Of a DNA stretch of 7,324 nucleotides, positions 1 to 7,116 are shown piece after piece. Positions within the stretch are counted from its first letter, which is position 1; each line of letters starts with the position of its first letter. Source of the stretch: Flavobacteriaceae bacterium UBA5079. Lineage in GTDB: Bacteria; Bacteroidota; Bacteroidia; Flavobacteriales; Flavobacteriaceae. The DNA lies in assembly GCA_002414705.1 (NCBI GenBank), contig DIAL01000141.1, forward strand, positions 5,223 to 12,546. Reading direction: 5' to 3'. Under the pieces are notes generated by a model. The model was given only the letters and a program-made list of their open reading frames with translations. It was not told the DNA's origin and did not search any database. The position numbers and the translations under genes were made by a program.

Positions 1-3000
1 TTTTTCAACGAGCCGATGCAGTTTCAGGACTGGGAAATCTTGAACAAAATAGTGGAGTAGCAGTTGCTGATTTTGATGGCGACAATGTCATGGATATTTT
101 TGTCGTAGCGGAAGCTATAGATGTAAATGGAATTGAACGTACACATAGTAAACTATTTAAAAACAACAACGATGGGTCCTTCACGGATGTAACGGTTGTA
201 GCGGGTTTAAATAATATGCTTATTTCTGATTTTAGTCAGGATGGTGTTTTCTATAGTTTTGATGGGTTTAAACAAGGTGCTTTTTGGGGCGATTATAACA
301 ATGATGGATTCCCAGATTTGTTTATCACTAACACATTTAATGTATTACTTTACCAAAATAATGGAGATGGAACATTCTCAAATATAACAACATCTGCTGG
401 ATTTAATTTAGCCACTAACTGCCAATATATGGGAGCAACTTGGTTTGATTATGACAATGACGGTTTTTTAGATATTTATATTAATGATTGGGGAGGATGT
501 TCTACAAACTTACTATATCATAACAATGCAGATGGTACTTTTACAGATGTAACTGTTTCAACTGGTATTGCAGAGGTTACTTCAAGACAAAGTTTTACAG
601 CTATGCCTTTTGATATTAATGAGGATGGTTTCATGGATTTATACGTAAGTAATGACTTTGATGAATTAAACTATTTATATATTAATAATGCGGGTGTAAG
701 TTTTACAGAACAGGCAAATGCAGTAGGTTTAGATAATAATTTTGATGACATGGGCATATCTATGTCTGACTTTAACAATGATGGTTTTTTCGATTTTTTT
801 ATTACAGGAATAGATCAAACAGCGTTGTTTGTAAATTCAGGTGTAAATACCTATACAGAGCAAAGTCTTACCAATAATATTGCTGGAAACGGATGGGCTT
901 GGGGAAATACCATGGCCGATTTTGATTTAGATGGTGATGAAGATTTGTTTATTGCTAATGGTTATACGTTTGAAAATAGAAATGCTGAATATAATGTATA
1001 CTACAAAAATAAATATGTTGAAGGAAATAATAATTTTGAGAATGCAACTATAGCATCTAACCTTCATGATCTTACCATTAGTATTGAAGCATTAGATTTT
1101 GATTATGATAACGATGGTGATTTAGATTTATACCTTACCAATAGTGATAGTTATTCTTTCTTATACGAAAACACGACATTAAATGTTGGCGTAGCTAATC
1201 TAGTGCATTTCTTTAAAGTTTCACTAGAAGGTACAACATCTAACAAAAGTGCTATTGGAACTCAAGTAACTATAACAACAAATTCAGGATCATTTACACG
1301 TTACTTTAATGGTGTTGGCTTTTTAGGTCAAAGTATGAAACCCGTTCATTTTGGTTTAAATGCAGACACTCAGATTAGTGATGTAACAATTAAATGGCCC
1401 TCTGGACTAGTTGAATCATATCAAAATATTGCTTCAGATTCACATTATAAAGCTACAGAAGGTGTTGGAATGGTAGATTTAATGATTTCTCCAAGTGTTA
1501 AAATATTTGGTTGTACAGATCCTACATCATGCTCTTATAATCCGTTAGCAACTGTAGATGATGGATCCTGTACCTATTTACCTTCCGGTGTCATTACAGG
1601 AGCTACAACTGTCGGTTTTATAGATGAAGAAACCTACACATATCCATTATCTGATCCTGGTTCAACACTTGCTTGGACAGTAACTGGAGGTGAATTAGTT
1701 AGTGGACAAGGAACAAATTCTCTGGTTGTAAGATGGGGAATTAATGATACCGGTCATTTAACTGTTAAAGAAACAAGTTCTTTATGTTCAAGTCCAACGA
1801 TAGAATTAGATGTAGATATCGTGATTTTTGAAACACCAGATAATGTGTCCATTGCAAGACTTTGGAATGAAGCACTTCTGGAAGCAATTCGAAAAGATTT
1901 TGCAAGACCAACGGTACATGCTCGGAATTTATTTCATTCTAGTGTTGCCATGTACGATATTTGGGCAATTTATGATAAAATAGAAAATCCAGGAAACGGA
2001 CAGCATGCAGTTCCTTATATGGTTGGGAATACGGTTCATGGATTTACAAGCACACTTCAAAATTTCACGCCTTTAGAAGGCAATATAGTGTCTATTAATA
2101 AAGCAGTTAGTTATGCTATGTATCGATTATTGACGCATAGATTTCAAAATTCACCAGGTGTTTTTCAAACACAACAGCGTTTTGACTTCTTAATGGATCA
2201 ATTAGGTTATACCACAGGAGTAACTTCTACGGATTATACTACTGGTAATGCTGCTGAATTAGGTAACTATATTGGTCAAGTTTTAATTGATTACGGAAAT
2301 TCTGATGGAGCTAGAGAAGCTACAGGTTATGATAATGCTTATTATGAGCCATTTAACCCACCATTAGCACCAGCTTATGAAGCTGTTTCTTTGATTAACC
2401 CGAATCGTTGGCAATCTTTAAGTTTAGACACATATATTGATCAAAGTGGAAATTTAATTGATGGTGACGTTATTAACTTTTTAAGTCCTGAGTGGGGAGA
2501 TGTGATGCCATTTGCTATGACAGATGATGACAAAGATACATTCCAACGTGATGGTGATGATTATAATGTGTATCATAACCCAGCAAATCCACCTTACATT
2601 GATAATACAAATACAAGTGTATCAAGTGATGCTTATAAATGGAATTTTTCCATGGTATCAGTTTGGGGTTCACATTTAGATCCAGCTGATGGTGTTATGT
2701 GGGATATATCACCAGGTGCTATTGGAAATACACCTATTTCTACTTTTCCATCAGATTATACGCAATATCCAACATTTTATAACCGAGTCGTTGGAGGTGA
2801 TCCAGGAACAGGTCGTAATTTAAACCCTGTAACGAATCAGCCTTACCAACCACAAATGGTTCCACGTGGTGATTATACGCGTGTGCTAGCTGAGTTTTGG
2901 GCAGATGGGCCAGATTCTGAAACACCTCCTGGGCATTGGTTTACTTTATTAAATCACGTTTCAGATCATCCATTATTAGAAAAAAGATTTAATGGGTCTG

Positions 3001-3992
3001 GAGCAGAGTTAGTGCCAGTTGAATGGGACGTGAAGGCCTATTTTATTTTAGGTGGAGCTATGCACGATGCAGCTATTTCAGCGTGGAGTATTAAAGGATG
3101 GCATGATTACATTCGTCCAATTTCAGCCATTCGTTATATGGCAGATTTAGGTCAAAGTTCAGATGATCAGTTGGCAAGTTATCATCCACAAGGTATTAAG
3201 TTAGAACCTGGTTTTATTGAATTAGTAGAATCTGGCGATCCCCTTGCTGGTGGTTTTGATCAAAATGTAGGTAAAATAAAATTATATTCTTGGAAAGGTC
3301 CAGACTATGTAAGTAATACAGATACAGATACTGCTGGTGTTGGTTGGATTTTATCAGAAAATTGGTGGCCTTACCAAAGACCTTCATTTGTAACACCGCC
3401 TTTTGCCGGATTTGTTTCAGGACATTCTACCTATTCAAGGGCAGCAGCAGAAGTCATGACTTTAATAACTGGCGATGAATATTTCCCAGGAGGAATGGGT
3501 GAATTTATTGCATATAAAAATGACTTTTTAGTTTTTGAAGAAGGACCATCTGTTGATGTTACGCTTCAATGGGCTACATATCGTGATGCATCCGATCAAT
3601 GTAGTTTATCCAGAATTTGGGGAGGAATACATCCTCCAGCTGATGATATTCCAGGCCGTGTAATTGGTGAAACTATTGGTGTGGAAGCTTATAATTTTGC
3701 TATTCCTTACTTTAGTGGTGCTACCTTAGGAGTTGATAGTTTTGTCGTTAATTCGTCAACTATATATCCTAATCCAGTAGCTTCTGGTGGTACAATTAGT
3801 ATTACTAATGCCAATCCTAGTGATAACTATAAATTGTATGATGTAAGTGGTCGTTATATAACTATTTCTAATACACAATTTGATGGTTTTAATGGAACTG
3901 CAAGAATAACCATTCCTCCAACAACTGCTAGTGGTGTGTATATTCTATCTGGAAGTAACTTTTCGCATAAAATAATTGTTAGTGGTAACTAA
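1..3992 (+). CDS. Secreted VCBS/FG-GAP - ASPIC/UnbV - vanadium-dependent haloperoxidase fusion with T9SS sorting domain (5' partial)
   Basis: The reading frame is open from base 3 to the TAA at 3990-3992, so the gene begins left of the window. The first ATG (base 90) lies inside a calcium-loop repeat and is not the start. Residues below count from that ATG. Seven D-x-[DN]-x-D-[GN]-x-x-D loops run from just before residue 1 to 346. An ASPIC/UnbV domain follows at about 386-453 (IGTQVTI, IKWPSGL), then a cysteine linker at 474-496 and an Ig/PKD-like domain at about 498-575. The vanadium haloperoxidase domain covers about 585-1205, with K1002-x6-R1009-P, S1110-G-H1112 and S-R1175-x5-H1181-x3-D. 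By family analogy H1181 ligates vanadate and H1112 is the acid-base histidine. A T9SS type A domain (YPNP, LYDVSGR, GVYIL) ends the protein. It is expected to be exported and to oxidise halides with H2O2. Halide preference cannot be read from sequence, and a related PAP2-type phosphatase activity is a less likely alternative. The signal peptide would lie off-window. Confidence 0.9.
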   Translation, partial: FQRADAVSGLGNLEQNSGVAVADFDGDNVMDIFVVAEAIDVNGIERTHSKLFKNNNDGSFTDVTVVAGLNNMLISDFSQDGVFYSFDGFKQGAFWGDYNNDGFPDLFITNTFNVLLYQNNGDGTFSNITTSAGFNLATNCQYMGATWFDYDNDGFLDIYINDWGGCSTNLLYHNNADGTFTDVTVSTGIAEVTSRQSFTAMPFDINEDGFMDLYVSNDFDELNYLYINNAGVSFTEQANAVGLDNNFDDMGISMSDFNNDGFFDFFITGIDQTALFVNSGVNTYTEQSLTNNIAGNGWAWGNTMADFDLDGDEDLFIANGYTFENRNAEYNVYYKNKYVEGNNNFENATIASNLHDLTISIEALDFDYDNDGDLDLYLTNSDSYSFLYENTTLNVGVANLVHFFKVSLEGTTSNKSAIGTQVTITTNSGSFTRYFNGVGFLGQSMKPVHFGLNADTQISDVTIKWPSGLVESYQNIASDSHYKATEGVGMVDLMISPSVKIFGCTDPTSCSYNPLATVDDGSCTYLPSGVITGATTVGFIDEETYTYPLSDPGSTLAWTVTGGELVSGQGTNSLVVRWGINDTGHLTVKETSSLCSSPTIELDVDIVIFETPDNVSIARLWNEALLEAIRKDFARPTVHARNLFHSSVAMYDIWAIYDKIENPGNGQHAVPYMVGNTVHGFTSTLQNFTPLEGNIVSINKAVSYAMYRLLTHRFQNSPGVFQTQQRFDFLMDQLGYTTGVTSTDYTTGNAAELGNYIGQVLIDYGNSDGAREATGYDNAYYEPFNPPLAPAYEAVSLINPNRWQSLSLDTYIDQSGNLIDGDVINFLSPEWGDVMPFAMTDDDKDTFQRDGDDYNVYHNPANPPYIDNTNTSVSSDAYKWNFSMVSVWGSHLDPADGVMWDISPGAIGNTPISTFPSDYTQYPTFYNRVVGGDPGTGRNLNPVTNQPYQPQMVPRGDYTRVLAEFWADGPDSETPPGHWFTLLNHVSDHPLLEKRFNGSGAELVPVEWDVKAYFILGGAMHDAAISAWSIKGWHDYIRPISAIRYMADLGQSSDDQLASYHPQGIKLEPGFIELVESGDPLAGGFDQNVGKIKLYSWKGPDYVSNTDTDTAGVGWILSENWWPYQRPSFVTPPFAGFVSGHSTYSRAAAEVMTLITGDEYFPGGMGEFIAYKNDFLVFEEGPSVDVTLQWATYRDASDQCSLSRIWGGIHPPADDIPGRVIGETIGVEAYNFAIPYFSGATLGVDSFVVNSSTIYPNPVASGGTISITNANPSDNYKLYDVSGRYITISNTQFDGFNGTARITIPPTTASGVYILSGSNFSHKIIVSGN
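66..1127 (+). repeat. Array of seven VCBS/FG-GAP calcium-loop repeats (protein-level)
   Basis: Seven degenerate copies of D-x-[DN]-x-D-[GN]-x-x-D, followed by hydrophobic residues, start at bases 69, 291, 447, 612, 768, 918 and 1101. Examples are DYNNDGFPDLFI and DYDNDGDLDLYL. Spacing is about 50-75 residues, as expected for blades of an integrin-alpha-like beta-propeller. The first copy is cut short by the window edge, so more may lie upstream. It is the only one with N instead of G after the third Asp (DFDGDNVMD). Known VCBS/FG-GAP loops bind Ca2+. A role in adhesion or scaffolding is inferred. Confidence 0.88.
1245..1448 (+). other. ASPIC/UnbV domain-coding segment
   Basis: This segment encodes a domain that in known proteins (the CRTAC1 type) directly follows FG-GAP/VCBS repeats, as it does here. 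Visible signatures are SAIGTQVTI, the aromatic-glycine stretch around FNGVGFLGQS, HFGLN, and DVTIKWPSGLVE near its end. It supports reading the N-terminal half as a CRTAC1-like module. The biochemical role of this domain is not established. Confidence 0.85.
1509..1577 (+). other. GCTDP...DDGSC cysteine linker
   Basis: Residues 474-496 (from the ATG at base 90) read as GCTDPTSCSYNPLATVDD followed by GSCTY, with cysteines at 475, 481 and 494. This short segment recurs in secreted marine Bacteroidota proteins, usually between larger domains. Here it separates the ASPIC/UnbV domain from the Ig/PKD-like domain. The Asp-rich end and three cysteines suggest a small disulfide- or metal-stabilised unit, which is an inference. 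Confidence 0.75.
1842..3704 (+). other. Vanadium-dependent haloperoxidase domain-coding segment
   Basis: About 620 residues starting near NVSIARLWNEALLEAIRKDF match the helical haloperoxidase fold of the PAP2/vanadium-haloperoxidase superfamily. Active-site motifs occur in the expected order: K1002-x6-R1009-P (GWHDYIRP), FVSGHSTYS with S1110, G1111 and H1112, and S1174-R1175-x5-H1181-x3-D1185 (SRIWGGIHPPADD). These correspond to the vanadate-binding Lys, Arg, Ser, Gly, His, Arg and His of fungal vanadium chloroperoxidase. The usual PSGH is VSGH here. All canonical ligands are present, so the domain is predicted to be catalytically competent. Confidence 0.88.
3741..3989 (+). other. T9SS type A C-terminal sorting domain-coding segment
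   Basis: The last 83 residues have the layout of a Por secretion-system (T9SS) type A domain. They start with SFVVNSSTIYPNPVASGG, continue with KLYDVSGRYI and TASGVYIL, and end in a short Lys-containing strand (HKIIVSGN). In Bacteroidota this domain directs passage across the outer membrane and is usually removed while cargo is released or anchored to lipopolysaccharide. It fixes the location of the haloperoxidase as cell surface or extracellular. Confidence 0.92.
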
Positions 3993-4005
3993 TAAAATTA
4001 TCTAA

Positions 4006-4054
4006 TTTTATAATAAAAAAAGGCTGCTAATTGCAGCCTTTTTTTATTATAAAA
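4006..4054 (+). terminator. Strong Rho-independent terminator
   Basis: A perfect inverted repeat has arms at 4006-4027 and 4033-4054, both 22 bp, around the 5-nt loop TAATT. The GC core is GGCTGC/GCAGCC, flanked by A7 on the left (4015-4021) and T7 on the right (4039-4045). It starts 13 bp after the haloperoxidase stop codon, so it ends that transcript. Since an A tract and a T tract flank the core symmetrically, it could also stop transcripts from the other strand, though no gene reads into it that way. The next gene must have its own promoter. Confidence 0.93.
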
Positions 4055-4082
4055 CGATGCATAAGAATATTTTAAAAAATCA

Positions 4083-4090
4083 TAGTTTTG
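4083..4090 (+). promoter_or_regulatory. Candidate -7 promoter element of the CtlX-like gene
   Basis: TAGTTTTG matches the Bacteroidota -7 consensus TAnnTTTG exactly and lies 18 bp before the ATG at 4109, just after the upstream terminator. Transcription would start around 4095-4100, giving a very short leader of roughly 10-15 nt. No clear TTTG/TTG -33 element is visible about 19 bp upstream. The element overlaps the alternative TTG codon at 4088, which argues against that codon as a start. Confidence 0.6.
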
Positions 4091-4108
4091 TATTTCAAAA
4101 AATACATC

Positions 4109-5041
4109 ATGCCACAAACAACAAATACCATATTAATGATTCGTCCAGTTCATTTTAGAATGAACGAACAAACAGCAGTAAATAATTATTTTCAGGAAGA
4201 TTTAGATCTCAAAAATGCTGAAATTAATAGAAAGGCTCAAGAGGAGTTTGATGCTTTTGTAGAAAAACTGCGTGCTGTTGGTGTTACGGTAATTGTTGAA
4301 GATGATATAGAATCTTTAAACGCTCCTGATTCAATTTTCCCTAATAACTGGGTTAGTTTTCACGAAAATGGCGATGTGGCTTTGTATCCTATGTTTGCAG
4401 AAAATAGACGTGTAGAAAGACGGGAAGATCTATTTTTGCGTTTGGAAGACGCTGGTTTTAAAATTGAAAACATAATCGATTATACAGAAGCCGAAAATGA
4501 AGGTGTGTTTTTAGAAGGAACAGGAAGCCTCTTATTAGACAGAATTAATAAAAAAGCCTATTGCGCATTATCTGCTAGAGCAGATGAGGATTTATTTATC
4601 GAGTTCTGTGAAGATTTTGATTATGCACCTATTGTATTTACCGCTAATCAAACGGTAGATAATAAGCGCTTACCAATTTATCATACCAACGTAATGATGT
4701 GTTTAGCCGAAAAATTTGCGGTTATCTGTTTGGATAGTATAGATGATAAAAAAGAACGCAAATTAGTTGTAAATAATTTAAAAGCTGATGGTAAAGCAAT
4801 TATTACTATTACAGAAGCGCAAATGCATCAGTTTGCAGGAAATATGCTTCAAGTTCAAGGGCATTTAAATCAACGTTATTTAGTTATGAGTCAAGCTGCT
4901 CATGATGCTTTAACTGAACAACAGATTAAAGAAATTGAAAAACATTGTCCAATATTATCAAGTTCTTTGGAAACAATTGAAACCTGTGGTGGTGGAAGCG
5001 CACGTTGTATGATGGCTGAAATTTTTCTGCCAAAAGCTTAA
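4109..5041 (+). CDS. ctlX: CtlX-type citrulline utilization hydrolase / FN0238-type amidinotransferase-family protein
   Basis: This 310-residue cytoplasmic enzyme belongs to the guanidine-modifying superfamily (arginine deiminase, DDAH, amidinotransferase). It opens with TTNTILMIRPVHFRMNEQTA, typical of the CtlX/FN0238 group. Other landmarks are PDSIFPNNW (D74), LEGTGS (E136), YHTNVMMCL (H192) and, near the C terminus, CGGGSARCMMAEI (C300). By analogy C300 is the nucleophile, with H192 and E136 completing the triad. Characterised CtlX converts citrulline towards ornithine, but substrate specificity in this superfamily varies and is inferred here. The ATG at 4109 is preferred over the in-frame TTG at 4088, which sits in the promoter element and would add seven atypical residues. 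There is no Shine-Dalgarno, as usual in Bacteroidota; the leader is A-rich. The gene stands alone: a terminator precedes it and a convergent gene follows. No arginase, aminotransferase or transporter gene is in view. The superfamily is certain, the exact reaction less so. Confidence 0.85.
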   Translation: MPQTTNTILMIRPVHFRMNEQTAVNNYFQEDLDLKNAEINRKAQEEFDAFVEKLRAVGVTVIVEDDIESLNAPDSIFPNNWVSFHENGDVALYPMFAENRRVERREDLFLRLEDAGFKIENIIDYTEAENEGVFLEGTGSLLLDRINKKAYCALSARADEDLFIEFCEDFDYAPIVFTANQTVDNKRLPIYHTNVMMCLAEKFAVICLDSIDDKKERKLVVNNLKADGKAIITITEAQMHQFAGNMLQVQGHLNQRYLVMSQAAHDALTEQQIKEIEKHCPILSSSLETIETCGGGSARCMMAEIFLPKA

Positions 5042-5053
5042 AAGCTTTAAGCT
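5035..5053. other. Small inverted repeat spanning both convergent stop codons
   Basis: AGCTTAAA (5035-5042) and TTTAAGCT (5046-5053) form an 8-bp perfect stem with a 3-nt loop. It covers the last codons and stops of both the hydrolase (5039-5041) and the kinase (5047-5049). On the - strand the stem is followed by TTTTG, on the + strand by a mixed sequence. It could act as a weak terminator for the kinase, but it has little GC and no real T tract. No better terminator exists in the 5-bp gap. Confidence 0.35.
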
Positions 5054-7116
5054 AACGGATTTGTTTTAGGTAACTCAATATAGAATGTTGTGCCTTTATT
5101 TAAACCACTTTCAACCCAAATTTTACCCATATTAAGATCTATTAATTCTTTACAAATAGTAAGTCCTAAACCAGTACCTTTTTCATTGTTGGTGCCGACT
5201 GTAGTAAATGTACTGTTTTTAAATAGTTTGTCTAAATTTTCTTGTGCAATACCAACGCCTGTATCTGAAATACTGATAATAGAGCGACCATTACTTATAT
5301 GGTTTGCTACGGTTATTGTGTCTCCAGATTTGCTGAATTTTATGGCATTAGTCAATAAATTTTGAATAACAATTTCAATCATACTACGGTCTGCATACAC
5401 AAAATCGCGTAATGTTTTATTAAGGAGTGTTATACCTTTTTTATCTAGTTTCTGTTCTAATAAGTGTGTCTTTTCTTCAAATACTTCTTGAATGTCAAAT
5501 AAACTCGGCTTGGATTCTAGAGACTGCATTTGGGATTTAGACCAGTTTAATAAATTGAAAAGTAATAAAGAGGCATTATTGGCATTTTCACTCAATTCGG
5601 GTATAAGTGAATTAAATTCTGTTTGGGTTAAAGAACCGTCATTTAATAAATCAATAAACCCTTTTATGGATGTTAATGAATCTTTTAAATCATGAGAAAC
5701 AATAGAAAACAAACGGTCTTTCACCTTGTTTATATCTTCTAGATGTTTGGTTTGCTCTAATATAGCTGCGTTTTGTAATTCAATCTTCTGATTTTTTTCT
5801 TCTAAATCACGCGTGTATTTTAATCGGCTGTTTCGCTTGGAGTATACCAAGACAAAAAAGGTAAGTACAATTGCGAATACTGCTAATAATAAATAGAAAA
5901 CCAATTTTAAATCATTGAGTTTTTTCTCGTTTTCAAAATTTTCTTGCTCATGTTGCTCCAGGATTTCAGACTCAACCGATTTACTAATGGCATTAATATC
6001 TGTTATGGAAGGTATGTTATTGTTAACTTCAACGTGAGGTGAGGAGGTCTCTTCTAACTTTAAGTTCTGCTTTAAATTATAATAATCTCGTTGCCAATCA
6101 AAAGCGCGTTGAAAATTCCCGTTTGTGGAATCTAAAACCGTCATCAACCTATAATTCATGAGCAGCTGTTGGTCGTTTTCTAGAGTTTTAGCAATTGCAC
6201 CTGCTTCTGCTAATTGAATTTCAGCAATATTAGTTTTGTTCTGTTGTAAATTAAGCTTTCCTAAATTGTTTAAAGAAATTAGTAAACCTAATTGATTGTT
6301 GGTTTGTCTATTTAATTTAAGACCTTCTAGCAAATACCCTGTAGCAACATCATAATCTTTAAACTGAAGATATTCACCACCTAATCTTGGTAAAATTTCA
6401 CCTTTTAAAGAATCATTTTCTACGCTTAAGTCTCGGAGTACCTTTTCATAATAATCAATAGCCTTACGGTTTTCTTTTTCAAGCGAATACAGTTCAGCAA
6501 GCTTTTTATGAGTTGTAATGATACCATCTTTGTTATTCAAAACTTTCTCAACGGCCAAACGTTTAAGATTGAATTCAATAGCTTTAGCACGGCTGTTAAT
6601 ATGCTCATAAGCGTTTGCTAAATTTTTATAAGCGGAACATAATTCAGTGTGTAAGCCACGTTTTTCTAACTCAACAATGGCAGATAAGGAATACTGTAAT
6701 CCTTTATTGTAATTGCCTCGTGCTATTTCTATAAGACCGATACTGTTGTTTACTTTTGCAATACTTAAGGTGTCTTTTAAAGTAATAAATAAGTCTTTAG
6801 ATTTTGTGTAATTATCAATGGCATTAATATAGTCGTCTCTTTCTGCAAAAATTAAAGCTTTGTAATAAGCTATTTCTGCATTTCCTTTTTGATAGTTTAA
6901 AGCATTAGATAATTTTTCGCTTTCAGAAATAAATTTTAAAGATTTTGAATATTCTTTACTATCATAAAGCGATTTAATAAGCTTTAAAGAGGTTTCAACT
7001 TTGGATGTATCTGAGTTTTGAAAAGCTAATTGTATAGTAAGACTATCCTGCTCTTTTGTTTGGGAGAAACAAATAGAAACAGAAAGAAAAATTAATAAAG
7101 TTATTAATTGCCTCAT
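5047..7116 (-). CDS. TPR-repeat sensor histidine kinase
   Basis: This 689-residue inner-membrane sensor kinase starts with a signal peptide (MRQLITLLIFLSVSICFSQ, residues 1-19). A TPR-rich region follows at about 45-350, with units of about 40 residues such as NSIGLIEIARGNYNKGLQYS and LAELYSLEKENRKAIDYYEK. One transmembrane helix spans about 405-425, followed by a coiled coil at about 430-468. The HisKA domain has H475 in FSIVSHDLKDSL as the phosphorylated residue. The ATPase domain shows the N box QNLLTNAIKF (585-594), G1 DTGVG (618-622) and G2 GTGLGL (647-652). The layout puts the TPRs in the periplasm and the kinase in the cytoplasm. No receiver or DNA-binding domain is fused, and no response regulator is in the window, so it is an orphan as far as visible. 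The ATG at 7116 is preferred over the in-frame TTG at 7146, because it begins a normal signal peptide. The +4 and +5 positions after H475 (D479, S480) are atypical. The signal is unknown. Confidence 0.93.
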   Translation of the reverse strand: MRQLITLLIFLSVSICFSQTKEQDSLTIQLAFQNSDTSKVETSLKLIKSLYDSKEYSKSLKFISESEKLSNALNYQKGNAEIAYYKALIFAERDDYINAIDNYTKSKDLFITLKDTLSIAKVNNSIGLIEIARGNYNKGLQYSLSAIVELEKRGLHTELCSAYKNLANAYEHINSRAKAIEFNLKRLAVEKVLNNKDGIITTHKKLAELYSLEKENRKAIDYYEKVLRDLSVENDSLKGEILPRLGGEYLQFKDYDVATGYLLEGLKLNRQTNNQLGLLISLNNLGKLNLQQNKTNIAEIQLAEAGAIAKTLENDQQLLMNYRLMTVLDSTNGNFQRAFDWQRDYYNLKQNLKLEETSSPHVEVNNNIPSITDINAISKSVESEILEQHEQENFENEKKLNDLKLVFYLLLAVFAIVLTFFVLVYSKRNSRLKYTRDLEEKNQKIELQNAAILEQTKHLEDINKVKDRLFSIVSHDLKDSLTSIKGFIDLLNDGSLTQTEFNSLIPELSENANNASLLLFNLLNWSKSQMQSLESKPSLFDIQEVFEEKTHLLEQKLDKKGITLLNKTLRDFVYADRSMIEIVIQNLLTNAIKFSKSGDTITVANHISNGRSIISISDTGVGIAQENLDKLFKNSTFTTVGTNNEKGTGLGLTICKELIDLNMGKIWVESGLNKGTTFYIELPKTNPLA

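Noticed and set aside
2740..2925. 61-codon open frame on the - strand inside the haloperoxidase gene
   Set aside because: It lies opposite a well-supported catalytic-domain region and shows no recognisable motif or start signal.
3214..3396. 60-codon open frame on the - strand inside the haloperoxidase gene
   Set aside because: Low-complexity sequence antisense to conserved haloperoxidase coding sequence; no independent support.
4088..4108. TTG start giving the hydrolase seven extra residues (MYFKKYI)
   Set aside because: The TTG is part of the TAGTTTTG -7 element, so it would not be on the transcript. The family normally begins close to the TTNTILMIRP segment.
5090..5365. 91-codon open frame on the + strand opposite the kinase ATPase domain
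   Set aside because: It is the antisense shadow of the N, G1 and G2 box region, which is clearly coding on the - strand.
5492..5695. 67-codon open frame on the + strand opposite the kinase HisKA domain
   Set aside because: Antisense to conserved kinase sequence, with no family resemblance of its own.
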